NCBI GenBank assembly: GCA_026397715.1
Contig: JAPLUN010000031.1
Span: forward strand, 1 to 44,066
Direction of reading: 5' to 3'
Origin: Verrucomicrobiota bacterium
GTDB taxonomy: Bacteria; Verrucomicrobiota; Verrucomicrobiia; Verrucomicrobiales; Verrucomicrobiaceae
DNA length: 44,066 nt
The translations under genes were made by a program, and so were the position numbers. The notes below the pieces were generated by a model. The model had not been told where the DNA came from, did not search any database, and worked only from the letters and a program-made list of their open reading frames with translations. Positions 15,601 to 23,687 of the stretch are shown one piece after another; position 1 is the first letter of the stretch; every line of letters starts with the position of its first letter.

Positions 15601-18597
15601 GCCGCTGCCCAGATTGCTCTGCTTGTTGCGGTACTCGTAGGCCGCGCTCGCAACCGATGGGATCGTCATCCACTCCGCCGCGCCGTCTGGGAGTTGGTAG
15701 TTCTCGCCATAGCTGAAGCTGCCAAGGTTCACCGCATTGCCATGCAGCATTTGCTGCGCTTGCAGCGCACTGACCTCTGGCATCTCAACATGAAAGCTCA
15801 GCAGCTCGGTGAAGGCTGCGGCAGCTTCCTTGTCACGCCCTTCCTGCTCAAGCGCCGTGGCATGGAGATAACGCAGCCGGTAATCGTCCGGAAAATTCGG
15901 CAGGAGTGGTTCCAGGAAGCGGATCGCCCGTGCCCAGTCACCGTGTTCGCACATCGTGTCTGCCATTTTCTCCAACGCACGTGCATCGGCCTCCGCGCCG
16001 CCTGCCAGCTCAAAGAGCAGCCGGTAGCCAGCCTCGTCATCGCCAGACTCGATCATGAGCTGCGCGATTTTATGCCGAGTCGAATTCGATTTGTCGAGCA
16101 GCGCCGCTGCCTCGAGCGTGCGCAGCGCCTCCTTCGTCAAACCGCTGTCCTCCTCGCAACGGGCGATCTCCGTGAGCAGTGCGAGATCCTTCGGCCGCAG
16201 TCGTGAGGCCTCGTAGAGGCAGCGACGACGCTCCTCGTCGTTGTTGGTGGCACGGTGGATCTCCGCCAGCGCCATCCATGGCGCGGCGCTGCCACGGTTC
16301 TGCCTCTGCCGCGTTTGAAACTCCTCCAGCAGCGAGTCGAGCCGCCCTTCTGCACGCGACATCTCTGCCAGAGGCGCGAGCAGCCGCAGACGCGTTTGAA
16401 TATCCTCCGTCTGTTCATACAAAGACACGTAGGCCTGCCGCGCTTCCTCCGTGCGCCCGGCACGTGCCAGCGCATCCGCCAGCGTGGAGAGCACCTGACG
16501 CTCGTCAGCAAACTTGCGCGCCGCCTGCCGCAGCACATCGAGGGACGCGCTTTCCTTTCCCTGCTCCAGTTGAATTGCAGACTCCTCCAGCCACGGCTGC
16601 ACGGCTCCGGGAGAGAGCTTTTTCCACTCCGGGATCACTGCCAGCGCCTTGTCATTCGCCAGCGCACGACGATGCAGGGACACAAGACGCCGCGCATGCT
16701 CGCTGGTCTGCCCGCCGGGTAGTTTCATCATGCCGGTGATGACTTCCGCCGCCCGCGCCCACTCCTGTCGTGTCTCCAAAAGTCGTGCGCGCTGCCCACC
16801 GAACATCAACTGATCCGCTGGAGCTGCCGAAGGCACCAGAAGCGTTTTTTCGGCCTCCTCGACCTGTTCTTCGTCCTCGAGCAACGCGGCGAGCAAACAA
16901 CGATCTGGGACCGAAATGCCCTCCGCTTTCTTTTGAAGCTCATCAATGACCGCCTTGACTGCCTCCGCGTCTTCGATTGCCAGTTGCGCCATGCGCACGG
17001 CCTCCTGCACCGCCGCGTGATCTGTGATCAACACCAGACGCTGACGCGCCCACAGCATCGCGTTCGCGTGATCCTTCAGCGTAGTTGCCAGCAACGAAAG
17101 TTGCGCCAGAAAACGCGGCTGCTTCGCGAACTCGTCCATGCGGGTGCTCAGCAGCTCCAGCGCCTCTTTCTGCTTTCCGTGGGACGTCAGCGCCTGACCG
17201 ACACGCAGCACGTCCTCAAGCCCGCCGGTCTTTGTCAGTGCCCGCCAGATTTCGAGCGCCTTTTCATTTGCCTCCGTGCGATGATAAAAATGCGCCAGCG
17301 CCTCCTTGGCCGAGACACTGTCTGGATGCGCTGCCGCGAGCGCCGCGTAGGCCTTGCCCGCCGACTCCTTCATCTCCCATGACTCAAACAGCCGCGCCAC
17401 ACGCAGGTAATCATGCTCAGCTGCAGGTGCGTCTTTCACCGCAGCCTTTTTCAAATAGAGATCCAGCGTGGCCTGCGCGGAGGCCGCGTCCTTCAGCTTC
17501 TCTTGAAGAGTGGCGAGGCGGATGAGCAGCTCCTTGTCATCCGCATGCTGCTCCACCAGCCGCTTCATCTGCGCCGCGGCCTCCTCGAAGCGCTCCACGC
17601 GCTCCAGCATCGAGACAAAGCGCTCCTGCAAGTCACGCCGACCGGGCGTGCGAATGAGCAGCTCGGTGACGAGCTTCACCGCCGCGTCTTTTTCACCCAG
17701 GTCCGCCAGCACCAGCGCCAGCTCCATAGTGACCGCCGGACGCTGCGGGTTGGCAACATGCAATTTCTCCAGCCGAATTTTCAAACCCTCGATGTTATCC
17801 TCCCGCCGAAATGGCTGAGCAATGCGCGTGAGGACATCGCCCTCCACCCACGAATCCTGGCCGCTCTGCTCCAAAACGCTCTCCAGCATCGCCAATGCCT
17901 CGTCACGCTTGTCAGCACGCAGCAGCAGATCACCCAGACGCAGCCGCCGTGTCATCAAATCCGTCGCCGCCTTGGTTTTTTTCACCAGCGCCTCCGCCTG
18001 TGCCGCCGCCTCAGCGTACAAGCCCTCGTCCGCCATCAACTCGACCACTTCCTCCGCCAGATCGAGATCATCCGGCCTGCTGGCTGCAAGCTGCTGCCAG
18101 ATTTTCAGCGCCTCGTCATTCCGCCCGAGCCGTAGCAACGCGCGACCTTGCAGGCGCGCGATCTCGACCCGCAGGTTCTCGTCTTTCACGATCTTTGCCG
18201 CCTCATCGAGACTGGTCAGCGCCTTGTCGAATTCGATCAGCCGCGTCTGCGCACGCGCCATTTCCAGCCATGCGTCTGGGTTTGCCGAGTTCAGCTTCAA
18301 GGCCGCGTCCAGCTCCGTCACCGCCGCCGCGTCCTCACCCTGCCGTGCGAGAAACAAGGCCAGCAATTGATGATCCGCAGCCATCGCGTTCGCAGCGGTC
18401 GATTTCGACTTCAAAAACTCACGCAGGCTCTCCCGCGTGCCCTCCGCCAGCCATGCGTCTTGAAACCGCTCAAAGATCGTACCCGCCTGCGGACGCCGGC
18501 GCAGCAACTCGTGATACTTCGACGCTTCTGTCGAAGGGGCTTCCTGAGCATGCGATGCAGCAGCAAATAAAACGACGATCAGGAATCTGGCTTTCAT
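12637..18597 (-). CDS. Giant secreted TPR protein, N-terminal part of a probably frameshifted gene
   Basis: A 1986-residue protein. The start at 18597 gives an ideal signal peptide (MKARFLIVVLFAAASHAQ); the frame stays open upstream, but those residues are not protein-like. From about residue 75 to 970 it is a series of tetratricopeptide-type helix pairs (for example ANPDAWLEMARAQ, GRNDEALKIWQQLA, GEKDAAVKLVTELL). The rest is helical with low-complexity links and no enzymatic motif that I recognise. Its last codons (after KERQ) turn into an unlike-coding Arg/His-rich tail, PHRGRHAR, with poor third-position GC, while the adjacent frame becomes coding there, so the stop at 12637 is probably a frameshift artefact or a pseudogene lesion. 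Such proteins usually act as periplasmic or surface protein-interaction scaffolds; the partner is unknown. Confidence 0.8.
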   Translation of the reverse strand: MKARFLIVVLFAAASHAQEAPSTEASKYHELLRRRPQAGTIFERFQDAWLAEGTRESLREFLKSKSTAANAMAADHQLLALFLARQGEDAAAVTELDAALKLNSANPDAWLEMARAQTRLIEFDKALTSLDEAAKIVKDENLRVEIARLQGRALLRLGRNDEALKIWQQLAASRPDDLDLAEEVVELMADEGLYAEAAAQAEALVKKTKAATDLMTRRLRLGDLLLRADKRDEALAMLESVLEQSGQDSWVEGDVLTRIAQPFRREDNIEGLKIRLEKLHVANPQRPAVTMELALVLADLGEKDAAVKLVTELLIRTPGRRDLQERFVSMLERVERFEEAAAQMKRLVEQHADDKELLIRLATLQEKLKDAASAQATLDLYLKKAAVKDAPAAEHDYLRVARLFESWEMKESAGKAYAALAAAHPDSVSAKEALAHFYHRTEANEKALEIWRALTKTGGLEDVLRVGQALTSHGKQKEALELLSTRMDEFAKQPRFLAQLSLLATTLKDHANAMLWARQRLVLITDHAAVQEAVRMAQLAIEDAEAVKAVIDELQKKAEGISVPDRCLLAALLEDEEQVEEAEKTLLVPSAAPADQLMFGGQRARLLETRQEWARAAEVITGMMKLPGGQTSEHARRLVSLHRRALANDKALAVIPEWKKLSPGAVQPWLEESAIQLEQGKESASLDVLRQAARKFADERQVLSTLADALARAGRTEEARQAYVSLYEQTEDIQTRLRLLAPLAEMSRAEGRLDSLLEEFQTRQRQNRGSAAPWMALAEIHRATNNDEERRRCLYEASRLRPKDLALLTEIARCEEDSGLTKEALRTLEAAALLDKSNSTRHKIAQLMIESGDDEAGYRLLFELAGGAEADARALEKMADTMCEHGDWARAIRFLEPLLPNFPDDYRLRYLHATALEQEGRDKEAAAAFTELLSFHVEMPEVSALQAQQMLHGNAVNLGSFSYGENYQLPDGAAEWMTIPSVASAAYEYRNKQSNLGSGWGGFNSSGTLIISNQPGVATPAPGLPRGWVTQPANVTLLSAMAVYHLIEIGQGMSAPDKEALAAQMSAAGVRDAALILEVPMYQGSFGIPTELLDKHPDHAALHAVWLISNNFYRAPEDDSIAVLRRCMKLFKETRPMLAWQAGARALMLGTPEGLEIGREAIAMAEEFSETDSSTVHSLVSVLAIATHDPSYGSQMGVDLPADVLDALFALGQRWNERSYERLAQRNGYWSGAQLISALASAGRWDQLAAELERENNRGLDLEKKQKTRASVQNRQFMTGSQMRLSPQPVQPVWSDLEVSAIAANITANLRRTSNVPMGYGGEDNTESADEESVRTGLERVLAQLKTPGLKLLLNVRLNHHEEVEKGVTEMLGGPNLRADHWLLAAWAAQSTRDWPRVVECLQKAAALGGTANYDNAIIYAAQKADADGRAKMHEALKAVYARLNRPNMQQYEMQQLLSVMRATGFEKESEEMQAREITKKTKLPSPGALAAVNPYSHSNSRNFSSNGSLGPLADKLIAAGQLDAAWPEILRGLRPQARQWLDIQQWGNVRYTLRQTIESLERRSAAVGFAKWLAARKASGWREMIEDAALLELLNQDDDARARYETAIQQQPRAWQAHARAAALTADKDSAAAAKLLLPIPPSELARYFSRLAQECSRSDEHSTFEHRLALIRMFTGWLDAQVTQKRRLDPLLASVVMNMPQNIQQSEYRDPIRFDSLYSVAPDQQKPTEASVKAKQQLREAHDAFCTAMLRLPMLAEGGFGPLAGLALRDKAPLDKLEQQALEVLSAKGWIQRASPAMMYWNGYSNSRFGAQNQIAMPHPEDILVLAAARRGEFDKIEKEITPLIEKAKGRNAAKQALAYAALFRAGNDTFTTAAEDWLKSMSPRADPGAGAEIVRIWAERKLSAPIHGFFLERLKTQRGGINNEEISRYILTLENSGNTKEASAFIRRVRDLWIGATPEQRSAALQAYVKERQSQPHRGRHAR

Positions 18598-18793
18598 GCG
18601 CGTGGTTTTAGCCTGCGCGTAGCATGGCTGGCAAGAGAAACTCATTTGCCCCCGTGCCGCTCCTGCGGTGGTACTGGATCCGCGGCGTGGTTCGACGAAG
18701 AAATGCGACCTGCTCAACCACAGTGGGCAATGCCTAAAGACTGCTTTGATGCTGAACACCTTGATTTACAAGGTTTCCAGCCGCTTTTGCGAC

Positions 18794-18868
18794 TGGTGCG
18801 CCCGCCAGGAATCGAACCTGGATATGCGGCTTCGGAGACCACCATTCTATCCGTTGAACTACGGGCGC
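18794..18868 (-). tRNA. tRNA-Arg (anticodon CCG), with encoded CCA
   Basis: Reading the minus strand, GCGCCCG pairs with CGGGCGC as the acceptor stem. The anticodon arm GTGGT/GCCGC carries the loop CTCCGAA, so the anticodon is CCG (reads CGG). The T arm has the usual TTCGATTC. After discriminator A at 18797 the genome encodes CCA (18796-18794). A 6-bp inverted repeat (ACCTTG/CAAGGT, 18758-18774) lies 20 bases downstream but lacks a strong T-run. Confidence 0.95.
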
Positions 18869-18943
18869 GTTGTTCGGGGAGCGATGCTTCGCATGGGCAC
18901 CGGAGTGCAGCAAGTCGTTTTCAGGGTGGGGTGCCCTCCTTTT

Positions 18944-19843
18944 TTACAGAAGTTCGTGCTTGTGGGTGCCTTCTTTGGCGGAGGACTGAAATTTGTGCCA
19001 GCGGAAGGGCTCCACCACCTGGCCCCAGAAGGTGCGGGGCATGGCGGACTTGATGCCGATCTCTACCGGAGGGCGGCGGTTGGCGTCGTCATAGTAAGTG
19101 CCGAAGATGATATCCCATATCATGAGGTTCTCGCCGTAATTTTTGTTCCCCTCACGGAGGTCCATGGAGTGGTGCCAGCGGTGCAGGGCAGGGGTGTTGA
19201 AGATGTAGTTCAGCCAGCCAAAGCGCATCTGGATGTTGGCATGCGTGAGAAAGCCGATGTAGGCGGTGATGGCCCCGAACCACATCACCACGCTCTGAGG
19301 CGCGCCAGCCAGCGCCAGCAGCGGAGCGGAGAAGATCGCGCTCTTGAGCGTGTCGACGATGTGAAAGCGTCCGGTGTTGAAGAACCACAGCTTTTTGGAG
19401 CTGTGATGCACCGCGTGAAACCACCACAGCGGCATCCATTCATGCGCGATGCGGTGCGCCCAGTACAGGCCAAACTCCGCGATCACCAAACCCAGCACGA
19501 CCTGGAAGAACATAGGCCAGTGATTCGGCCAGTACCCGGTGCCCAGGTCCCCTCCCACCACGGCGGCGAGTCCGAGCCAGGTGGCGGAAATGATGAGCAG
19601 TTGCACGAAGGATTTGGTGAAGGCCGTGTGCGCAAAATCCTGAATCTCCTGCCCGTCCGAGTGCAGCCAGCGCTGCTCATGCGGATACACGCGCTCTAGG
19701 AAGTACAGCAGCCCAGCGAGGCTGAAGTAGGTGATGTTAAACGCCAACGGACCGTGGCCTTGCGCGATGCCGATCCCGGTAGGGATCACTGCGGCGGTGA
19801 TGATGAGGGGCCAGAGCAGGTATTCAAAAATCGTTCGGAGCAT
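18944..19843 (-). CDS. Sterol desaturase / fatty acid hydroxylase family membrane protein
   Basis: A 299-residue integral membrane protein with several hydrophobic helices (about 7-25, 37-50, 78-97, 111-128, 165-200). The di-iron histidine motifs of the family are complete: HRIAH at 130-134, HAVHH at 143-147 and HRWHH at 221-225, with an extra His at 201. Members hydroxylate or desaturate sterols, hopanoids, carotenoids or fatty acids using oxygen and a di-iron centre. The substrate cannot be read from the sequence, and no sterol or carotenoid genes are adjacent. The gene is divergent from the secreted protein gene at 20026, and the region between them carries a repeated 9-base motif. Confidence 0.88.
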   Translation of the reverse strand: MLRTIFEYLLWPLIITAAVIPTGIGIAQGHGPLAFNITYFSLAGLLYFLERVYPHEQRWLHSDGQEIQDFAHTAFTKSFVQLLIISATWLGLAAVVGGDLGTGYWPNHWPMFFQVVLGLVIAEFGLYWAHRIAHEWMPLWWFHAVHHSSKKLWFFNTGRFHIVDTLKSAIFSAPLLALAGAPQSVVMWFGAITAYIGFLTHANIQMRFGWLNYIFNTPALHRWHHSMDLREGNKNYGENLMIWDIIFGTYYDDANRRPPVEIGIKSAMPRTFWGQVVEPFRWHKFQSSAKEGTHKHELL

Positions 19844-19900
19844 GGGGTTATTTTACAAAGCAAGAATTGTGCGGATTTCCAGTGCGGATGTGGGGAGATG

Positions 19901-19984
19901 ATGCGCTGGGATTGCGGGGTGGGTGGGGTGGAGACAATGCGCTGGATGAGGCGGCCGATTTTCAAATTGCCTGCCCAGCGCATT
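19901..19984. promoter_or_regulatory. Cluster of ATGCGCTGG motifs between divergent genes
   Basis: Three copies of ATGCGCTGG lie in the 182-base gap between genes diverging at 19843 and 20026: 19901-19909 (plus), 19937-19945 (plus) and 19975-19983 (minus). The first and third match over 10 bases (ATGCGCTGGG); the second and third match over 10 bases as AATGCGCTGG. This arrangement resembles binding sites for a regulator, but no regulator gene is adjacent and the motif is not one I recognise. Confidence 0.35.
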
Positions 19985-20025
19985 ACGATAGGGTGACCAC
20001 TTAAACTACCAGCTAGGGGTATTGC

Positions 20026-20904
20026 ATGAAATCACCAGTCACCAGTCCATCACTGTCAGTTTTCCGCATCTTGTCGATCCTGTCTTTCTTCGCGAGCCTG
20101 GGATTCAGCGCTGATGAACCGGTTTTCAAATCTCCCACCGCCACCAGAGCTCAGACCCGCTACCAGCAGAGCAGCGCCGCCGCTTCCAAGCGCTTGGTGG
20201 ATGAGCTGGATCGCACCCTGACTTATGCGGTGAAAGCAGGCGCGCTTGAAGAGGCCAACCAGATCAATGAAGCAAAAAAACAGGCGGCTACTAGCGCTGC
20301 CATCACGGTGGATTTCAAGCGGCAAAACCTCATCACCGCGCGGAACATGTACCGGGACGCCCTCGTGGCAGCCAAGGGGCAGTACTTCCGCGATCTGGAA
20401 CCGGCGCTACGGGAAGCCACGAAAGCGGGCGACCTTCCAGAAGCCAACGCCATCGACGCCATGCGTAAGACTTTGGAAAGCGAAGTGGCCGACGGCAAGG
20501 TCACCGGCAAGATCGAAAACGGCCTGCGCCTGACTTTGGGGGGCAAGAGCTCCGTGTGGGACAACAAACCCATCACCCTGCCATCCAAGCAAACCGCCGT
20601 CACTCTGGAAGGCGTGCTGCTGCTGACCGGGAAAGTCCGCACCGTGAAGCTGCGCTCCGCCAAGGCCAGTGGCAGCGAACGCCTGAAATTTACGGTGGAC
20701 GGCAAGATGTGCGAATTCCAGACGGAAGGCAGCAACCGCCACAGCTACGTCGTCGTCTCTCCACAGCCAGGCTCGGACAAGCTGCGTCTGCGGCTGGGCG
20801 ACTCCATCGCTGCAAACGAATGGGTGTTTGGCCCTCTGGAGTGGTCCATCAATGACGGCCAGTGGCGCGAGATCCCACGGCGCAGCATGATCGCGGTGGA
20901 TTGA
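20026..20904 (+). CDS. Secreted protein of unknown function with helical 'AGDLEEAN' repeats
   Basis: A 292-residue protein with a signal peptide (residues 1-28, ending GFSA). AGGGG lies 8 bases before the ATG. Residues 35-165 are helical and Ala/Glu/Lys-rich, with two related segments: YAVKAGALEEANQINEAKK and LREATKAGDLPEANAIDAMR. The remaining 120 residues look like beta strands with several Trp and Gly turns (about 175-290). I do not recognise a named family. The helix repeat followed by a beta domain is a style seen in exported proteins of Verrucomicrobia and Planctomycetes (recall, not a database result). Stands alone, 168 bases before the next gene; role unknown. Confidence 0.7.
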   Translation: MKSPVTSPSLSVFRILSILSFFASLGFSADEPVFKSPTATRAQTRYQQSSAAASKRLVDELDRTLTYAVKAGALEEANQINEAKKQAATSAAITVDFKRQNLITARNMYRDALVAAKGQYFRDLEPALREATKAGDLPEANAIDAMRKTLESEVADGKVTGKIENGLRLTLGGKSSVWDNKPITLPSKQTAVTLEGVLLLTGKVRTVKLRSAKASGSERLKFTVDGKMCEFQTEGSNRHSYVVVSPQPGSDKLRLRLGDSIAANEWVFGPLEWSINDGQWREIPRRSMIAVD

Positions 20905-21072
20905 GGGCCTTTCAATTGAAGCACCACCCGGGTTCTTTGAGTGTGATCAGCCGGCGTGAAAAAAAGGCTGTCATAGGCCGGAGCCGACCGAGTTGTCATT
21001 TCGTCCTCTTGTTCCCGCATTCACTATGTGCCTTACCTTGACTCTCAGCCCACGCCATGACAGGAAAAGCCC

Positions 21073-22476
21073 ATGAGCCGACTCTTAAACCTCCTGCGTG
21101 CATCCAGGGCCGTGAAGGCTGCCCATTTCATGAACCGTGCTGACCTGCTGAAACTGCAGGAGCGTCGCTGGCGTGCCATGGCGCGCTACGCACTGGAGGT
21201 GAGCCCCTTCTACCGGCGACACCTTGCAGGCATTGATGTGGAGCGCTGTCAGCTCACGGACATCCCGCCGCTGACCCGGGAAACTTTGCTGCAAAACTGG
21301 GATGAGATCGTACCGGACAAAAGGCTGCACCTTGCCGAACTGGAGAAATTTCTCGGTGAGCCCAAAAACTGGGGCACGCTGTACCATGGCCGCTGGATGG
21401 TCAGCAAGACCTCCGGCACTACGGGCAAGGCGATGGCCATCCCGCATGACATCGCTGCGGTGGACTGGGTGCATGCCTGCCAGAACCTGAGAAATTCCAC
21501 CTCCCCGCACAATGCCCGCCAGCCGTCGCTGCCCTTGTTGCGCCGACGCCTCAAGGTTCTCGCGGTGGTGCCGTCCGCCTCACCCGCCACATCGGCAACC
21601 CTGTACCGCACGCGGCCTTGGGTTGGCGGTCTGTTTTGCAGTTATCACCAGATCAATGTCGCCGCGCCTTGGAGTGAGATCCTCTCCGAAGTGCAGCGCG
21701 TCCAGCCCGATGTGATGATGGGCTATGGCTCGCTGTTTGGACGCCTGGCGCAGGCCCAGCTCCAAGGAGATCTGGACATCCACCCTCCCAAGGACAGGGG
21801 ATACATTCTGGCCGGAGGAGACTCGATGACACCGGGCATCCGCGATCTCTGCCGCAGAGCCTTCGGCATCGAACCGTTCAACACCTACGGCAGCGGCGAG
21901 GCGCTCGGGATCGCCCGGCAGTGGCGCGGCATGCAGCACATGCTCTGCCATGATGACATGACGGTGCTGGAGGCGGTGGATGCCGCAGATCAACCTGTGC
22001 CGGAAGGTGTCCTCTCAGACCACGGCCTGGTCACGCCTCTGATCAACAAGGCCATGCCTCTGCTGCGCTACCGCATGAATGACCGCATCAAAATAGGGCC
22101 GGTGGATCAGAACTGGCCGTTCAGGCGCATCGAACAGATATTTGGCCGCAGCACCATGTCCTATGTGTTCAAGACTCCGGAGAGACGCGTGTTTATCGGT
22201 GTCTTGTACCTCATTGAGATGGAGCGTCAGTCCGAAGTCGCCGCCTTTCAAATCCGGCAGACGGGTGAGGCTTCCATTGAATGCCTCGTGGTGCCGAAGT
22301 CTGGCGTCAATGAAACCGAGCTGGTGAGGAATCTGGAGGTGGCTCTGCGCCGCTGCATGGCTGACGGCGCCTGCCCCGGCGTGACGTGCTCGGCACGCAT
22401 CGTGACTCAGCTCATCCCGGACCCGCGCACCGGCAAGGTGGAGCAAAATGTGCCACTGCCGGATGAGACGGCTTGA
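21073..22476 (+). CDS. CapK/PaaK-type adenylate-forming enzyme (phenylacetate-CoA ligase-like)
   Basis: A 467-residue protein, with AGGA 9 bases upstream of the ATG. It has the adenylate-forming landmarks of the PaaK/CapK branch: the phosphate-binding loop SKTSGTTGKAMAIPHD at 111-126, and NTYGSGEALG at about 270-279 (equivalent of the A5 motif). A C-terminal lobe ends in RTGKVEQNVPLP, where the A10-type lysine (TGK) is expected. PaaK makes aryl-CoA thioesters through an acyl-AMP; CapK-like relatives occur in capsule and natural-product clusters. Substrate unknown. It leads a run of four same-strand enzyme genes, including two acyltransferase-like proteins that could use an activated acyl or aminoacyl group, so a shared pathway is plausible but not shown. 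Confidence 0.82.
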   Translation: MSRLLNLLRASRAVKAAHFMNRADLLKLQERRWRAMARYALEVSPFYRRHLAGIDVERCQLTDIPPLTRETLLQNWDEIVPDKRLHLAELEKFLGEPKNWGTLYHGRWMVSKTSGTTGKAMAIPHDIAAVDWVHACQNLRNSTSPHNARQPSLPLLRRRLKVLAVVPSASPATSATLYRTRPWVGGLFCSYHQINVAAPWSEILSEVQRVQPDVMMGYGSLFGRLAQAQLQGDLDIHPPKDRGYILAGGDSMTPGIRDLCRRAFGIEPFNTYGSGEALGIARQWRGMQHMLCHDDMTVLEAVDAADQPVPEGVLSDHGLVTPLINKAMPLLRYRMNDRIKIGPVDQNWPFRRIEQIFGRSTMSYVFKTPERRVFIGVLYLIEMERQSEVAAFQIRQTGEASIECLVVPKSGVNETELVRNLEVALRRCMADGACPGVTCSARIVTQLIPDPRTGKVEQNVPLPDETA

Positions 22477-22495
22477 GACAGAAATGCAAAGCAGT

Positions 22496-22517
22496 CCAGA
22501 GCTTTAGCTCGTTCTGG
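22496..22517 (+). repeat. Dispersed hairpin repeat, copy 1
   Basis: Bases 22499-22517, GAGCTTTAGCTCGTTCTGG, recur exactly as the reverse complement at 31473-31491. The ends (CCAGAGC and GTTCTGG) can pair to make a 7-bp hairpin with one G-T pair. It lies 20 bases after the stop of the adenylating enzyme gene, where it may act as a transcript end. Confidence 0.55.
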
Positions 22518-22630
22518 TCGGCGCTCTCTTTACGGCCCTACGTCTGCGAGTCGCTCAAGCCCCTCCAATTCCGACCCTTTTCACTCTCCCCGCTTGCACT
22601 CCCACGCACCGCGTGTTCGATGCGCGGCTC

Positions 22631-23674
22631 ATGAAGTCCGTCATCGCCATCGCCCCTGGAGAACTAGCCATCCTTGATACGCCGCAGCCAAATCCGGGGC
22701 CCTACCAGGCACTGGTGCGCACGGAATGTGCCTGCATTTGCAACCGCACTGACTCCGAACTGCTCGCCGGCAAATTTCCCGGGATGGAGGACAAGTTCCC
22801 CTTTGCACTCGGCCATGAAAGCGTCGGCATCGTTGTGGAAGTCGGAGAGAAGGTAAAGAATTTCCGGGTGGGAGATCGCACCGTCGGCGGGCTTGTGTTC
22901 GATCTGCAAAAGGAAGGCGTTGATTCCGGCTGGGGTGGCTTTGGGGAGTTCACGCTGGCCAATGACCATGACGCCATGGTGGCGGACGGTGTGGCTGACG
23001 TGGCGCACGGCTGGGTGGAGGTCTTCGAAATTCAGACCCGTGTGGATGCGGACATCCCGCCAGAGGAAGCCGTGCTGCTCTGCACCTGGCGCGAGGTGCT
23101 CGGCGCCTTCCGTGACTTTCATCTTCAGCCCGGAGACGATGTGCTCATCTACGGTGAAGGTCCGGTGGGGCTCAGCTTTGTGAAGCTCGGACGCCTCTTT
23201 GGCCTCGGGTGGATCGGCATCGTGGACCGGCATACGGACAAGCAGGCCAAAGCGCTCGCTTTCGGTGCCGATGCCGCCTTTGCACCCGGGGACCTCGCCA
23301 TCACGGAGCTTTCCAAGATTCGCGGCAAGAAGCTCGATGCCGTGATCGATGCCGTCGGCCATCCAGACATCGTTCAGCAGGGACTGCCGCTGCTGCGTCG
23401 GGGCGGCTCCCACTGCATCTACGGCGTGCTCACGCATGGCGTGCTGCACATCGACAAAGCGAAAGCCGACTTCAACTTCAACCTCTTCGTTCACCAGTGG
23501 CCCACGCGCCGCTATGAGAAGGAATCCCAGGCCACGCTGTGCCAGTGGATTCGCGAGGGCAGGCTCACCTCCGCTGATTTCATCACGCACCGCTTTCCCG
23601 TGGGTGAGATCAGCGCGGCCTTCAAAGCCGTGTCGGAGCGCAAGGTGATCAAGGCGCTGCTGGAATACGCATGA
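22631..23674 (+). CDS. Zinc-type medium-chain dehydrogenase/reductase
   Basis: A 347-residue protein; the ATG at 22631 is preferred over a GTG 18 bases upstream, though neither has a clear ribosome site. Features are ECACICNRTD at 32-41 (catalytic zinc cysteine region), GHESVG at 61-66 and a Rossmann loop YGEGPVG at about 173-179. The four-cysteine structural-zinc lobe of classical alcohol dehydrogenases is missing. The family oxidises alcohols or polyols, or reduces carbonyls, with NAD(P). The ending AFKAVSERKVIKALLEYA is typical of sorbitol/threonine-dehydrogenase-like members. It follows the adenylating enzyme and is 13 bases from the FemAB-like gene, so it may be cotranscribed with that gene. 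Substrate unknown. Confidence 0.85.
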   Translation: MKSVIAIAPGELAILDTPQPNPGPYQALVRTECACICNRTDSELLAGKFPGMEDKFPFALGHESVGIVVEVGEKVKNFRVGDRTVGGLVFDLQKEGVDSGWGGFGEFTLANDHDAMVADGVADVAHGWVEVFEIQTRVDADIPPEEAVLLCTWREVLGAFRDFHLQPGDDVLIYGEGPVGLSFVKLGRLFGLGWIGIVDRHTDKQAKALAFGADAAFAPGDLAITELSKIRGKKLDAVIDAVGHPDIVQQGLPLLRRGGSHCIYGVLTHGVLHIDKAKADFNFNLFVHQWPTRRYEKESQATLCQWIREGRLTSADFITHRFPVGEISAAFKAVSERKVIKALLEYA

Positions 23675-23687
23675 AGCAGCCATCTCA

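Noticed and set aside
18646..19053. Plus-strand open frames across the tRNA-Arg with peptide-like text such as PGIEPGYAASE
   Set aside because: These are translations of the reverse side of a tRNA, a known source of false genes; no ribosome site and no coding bias.
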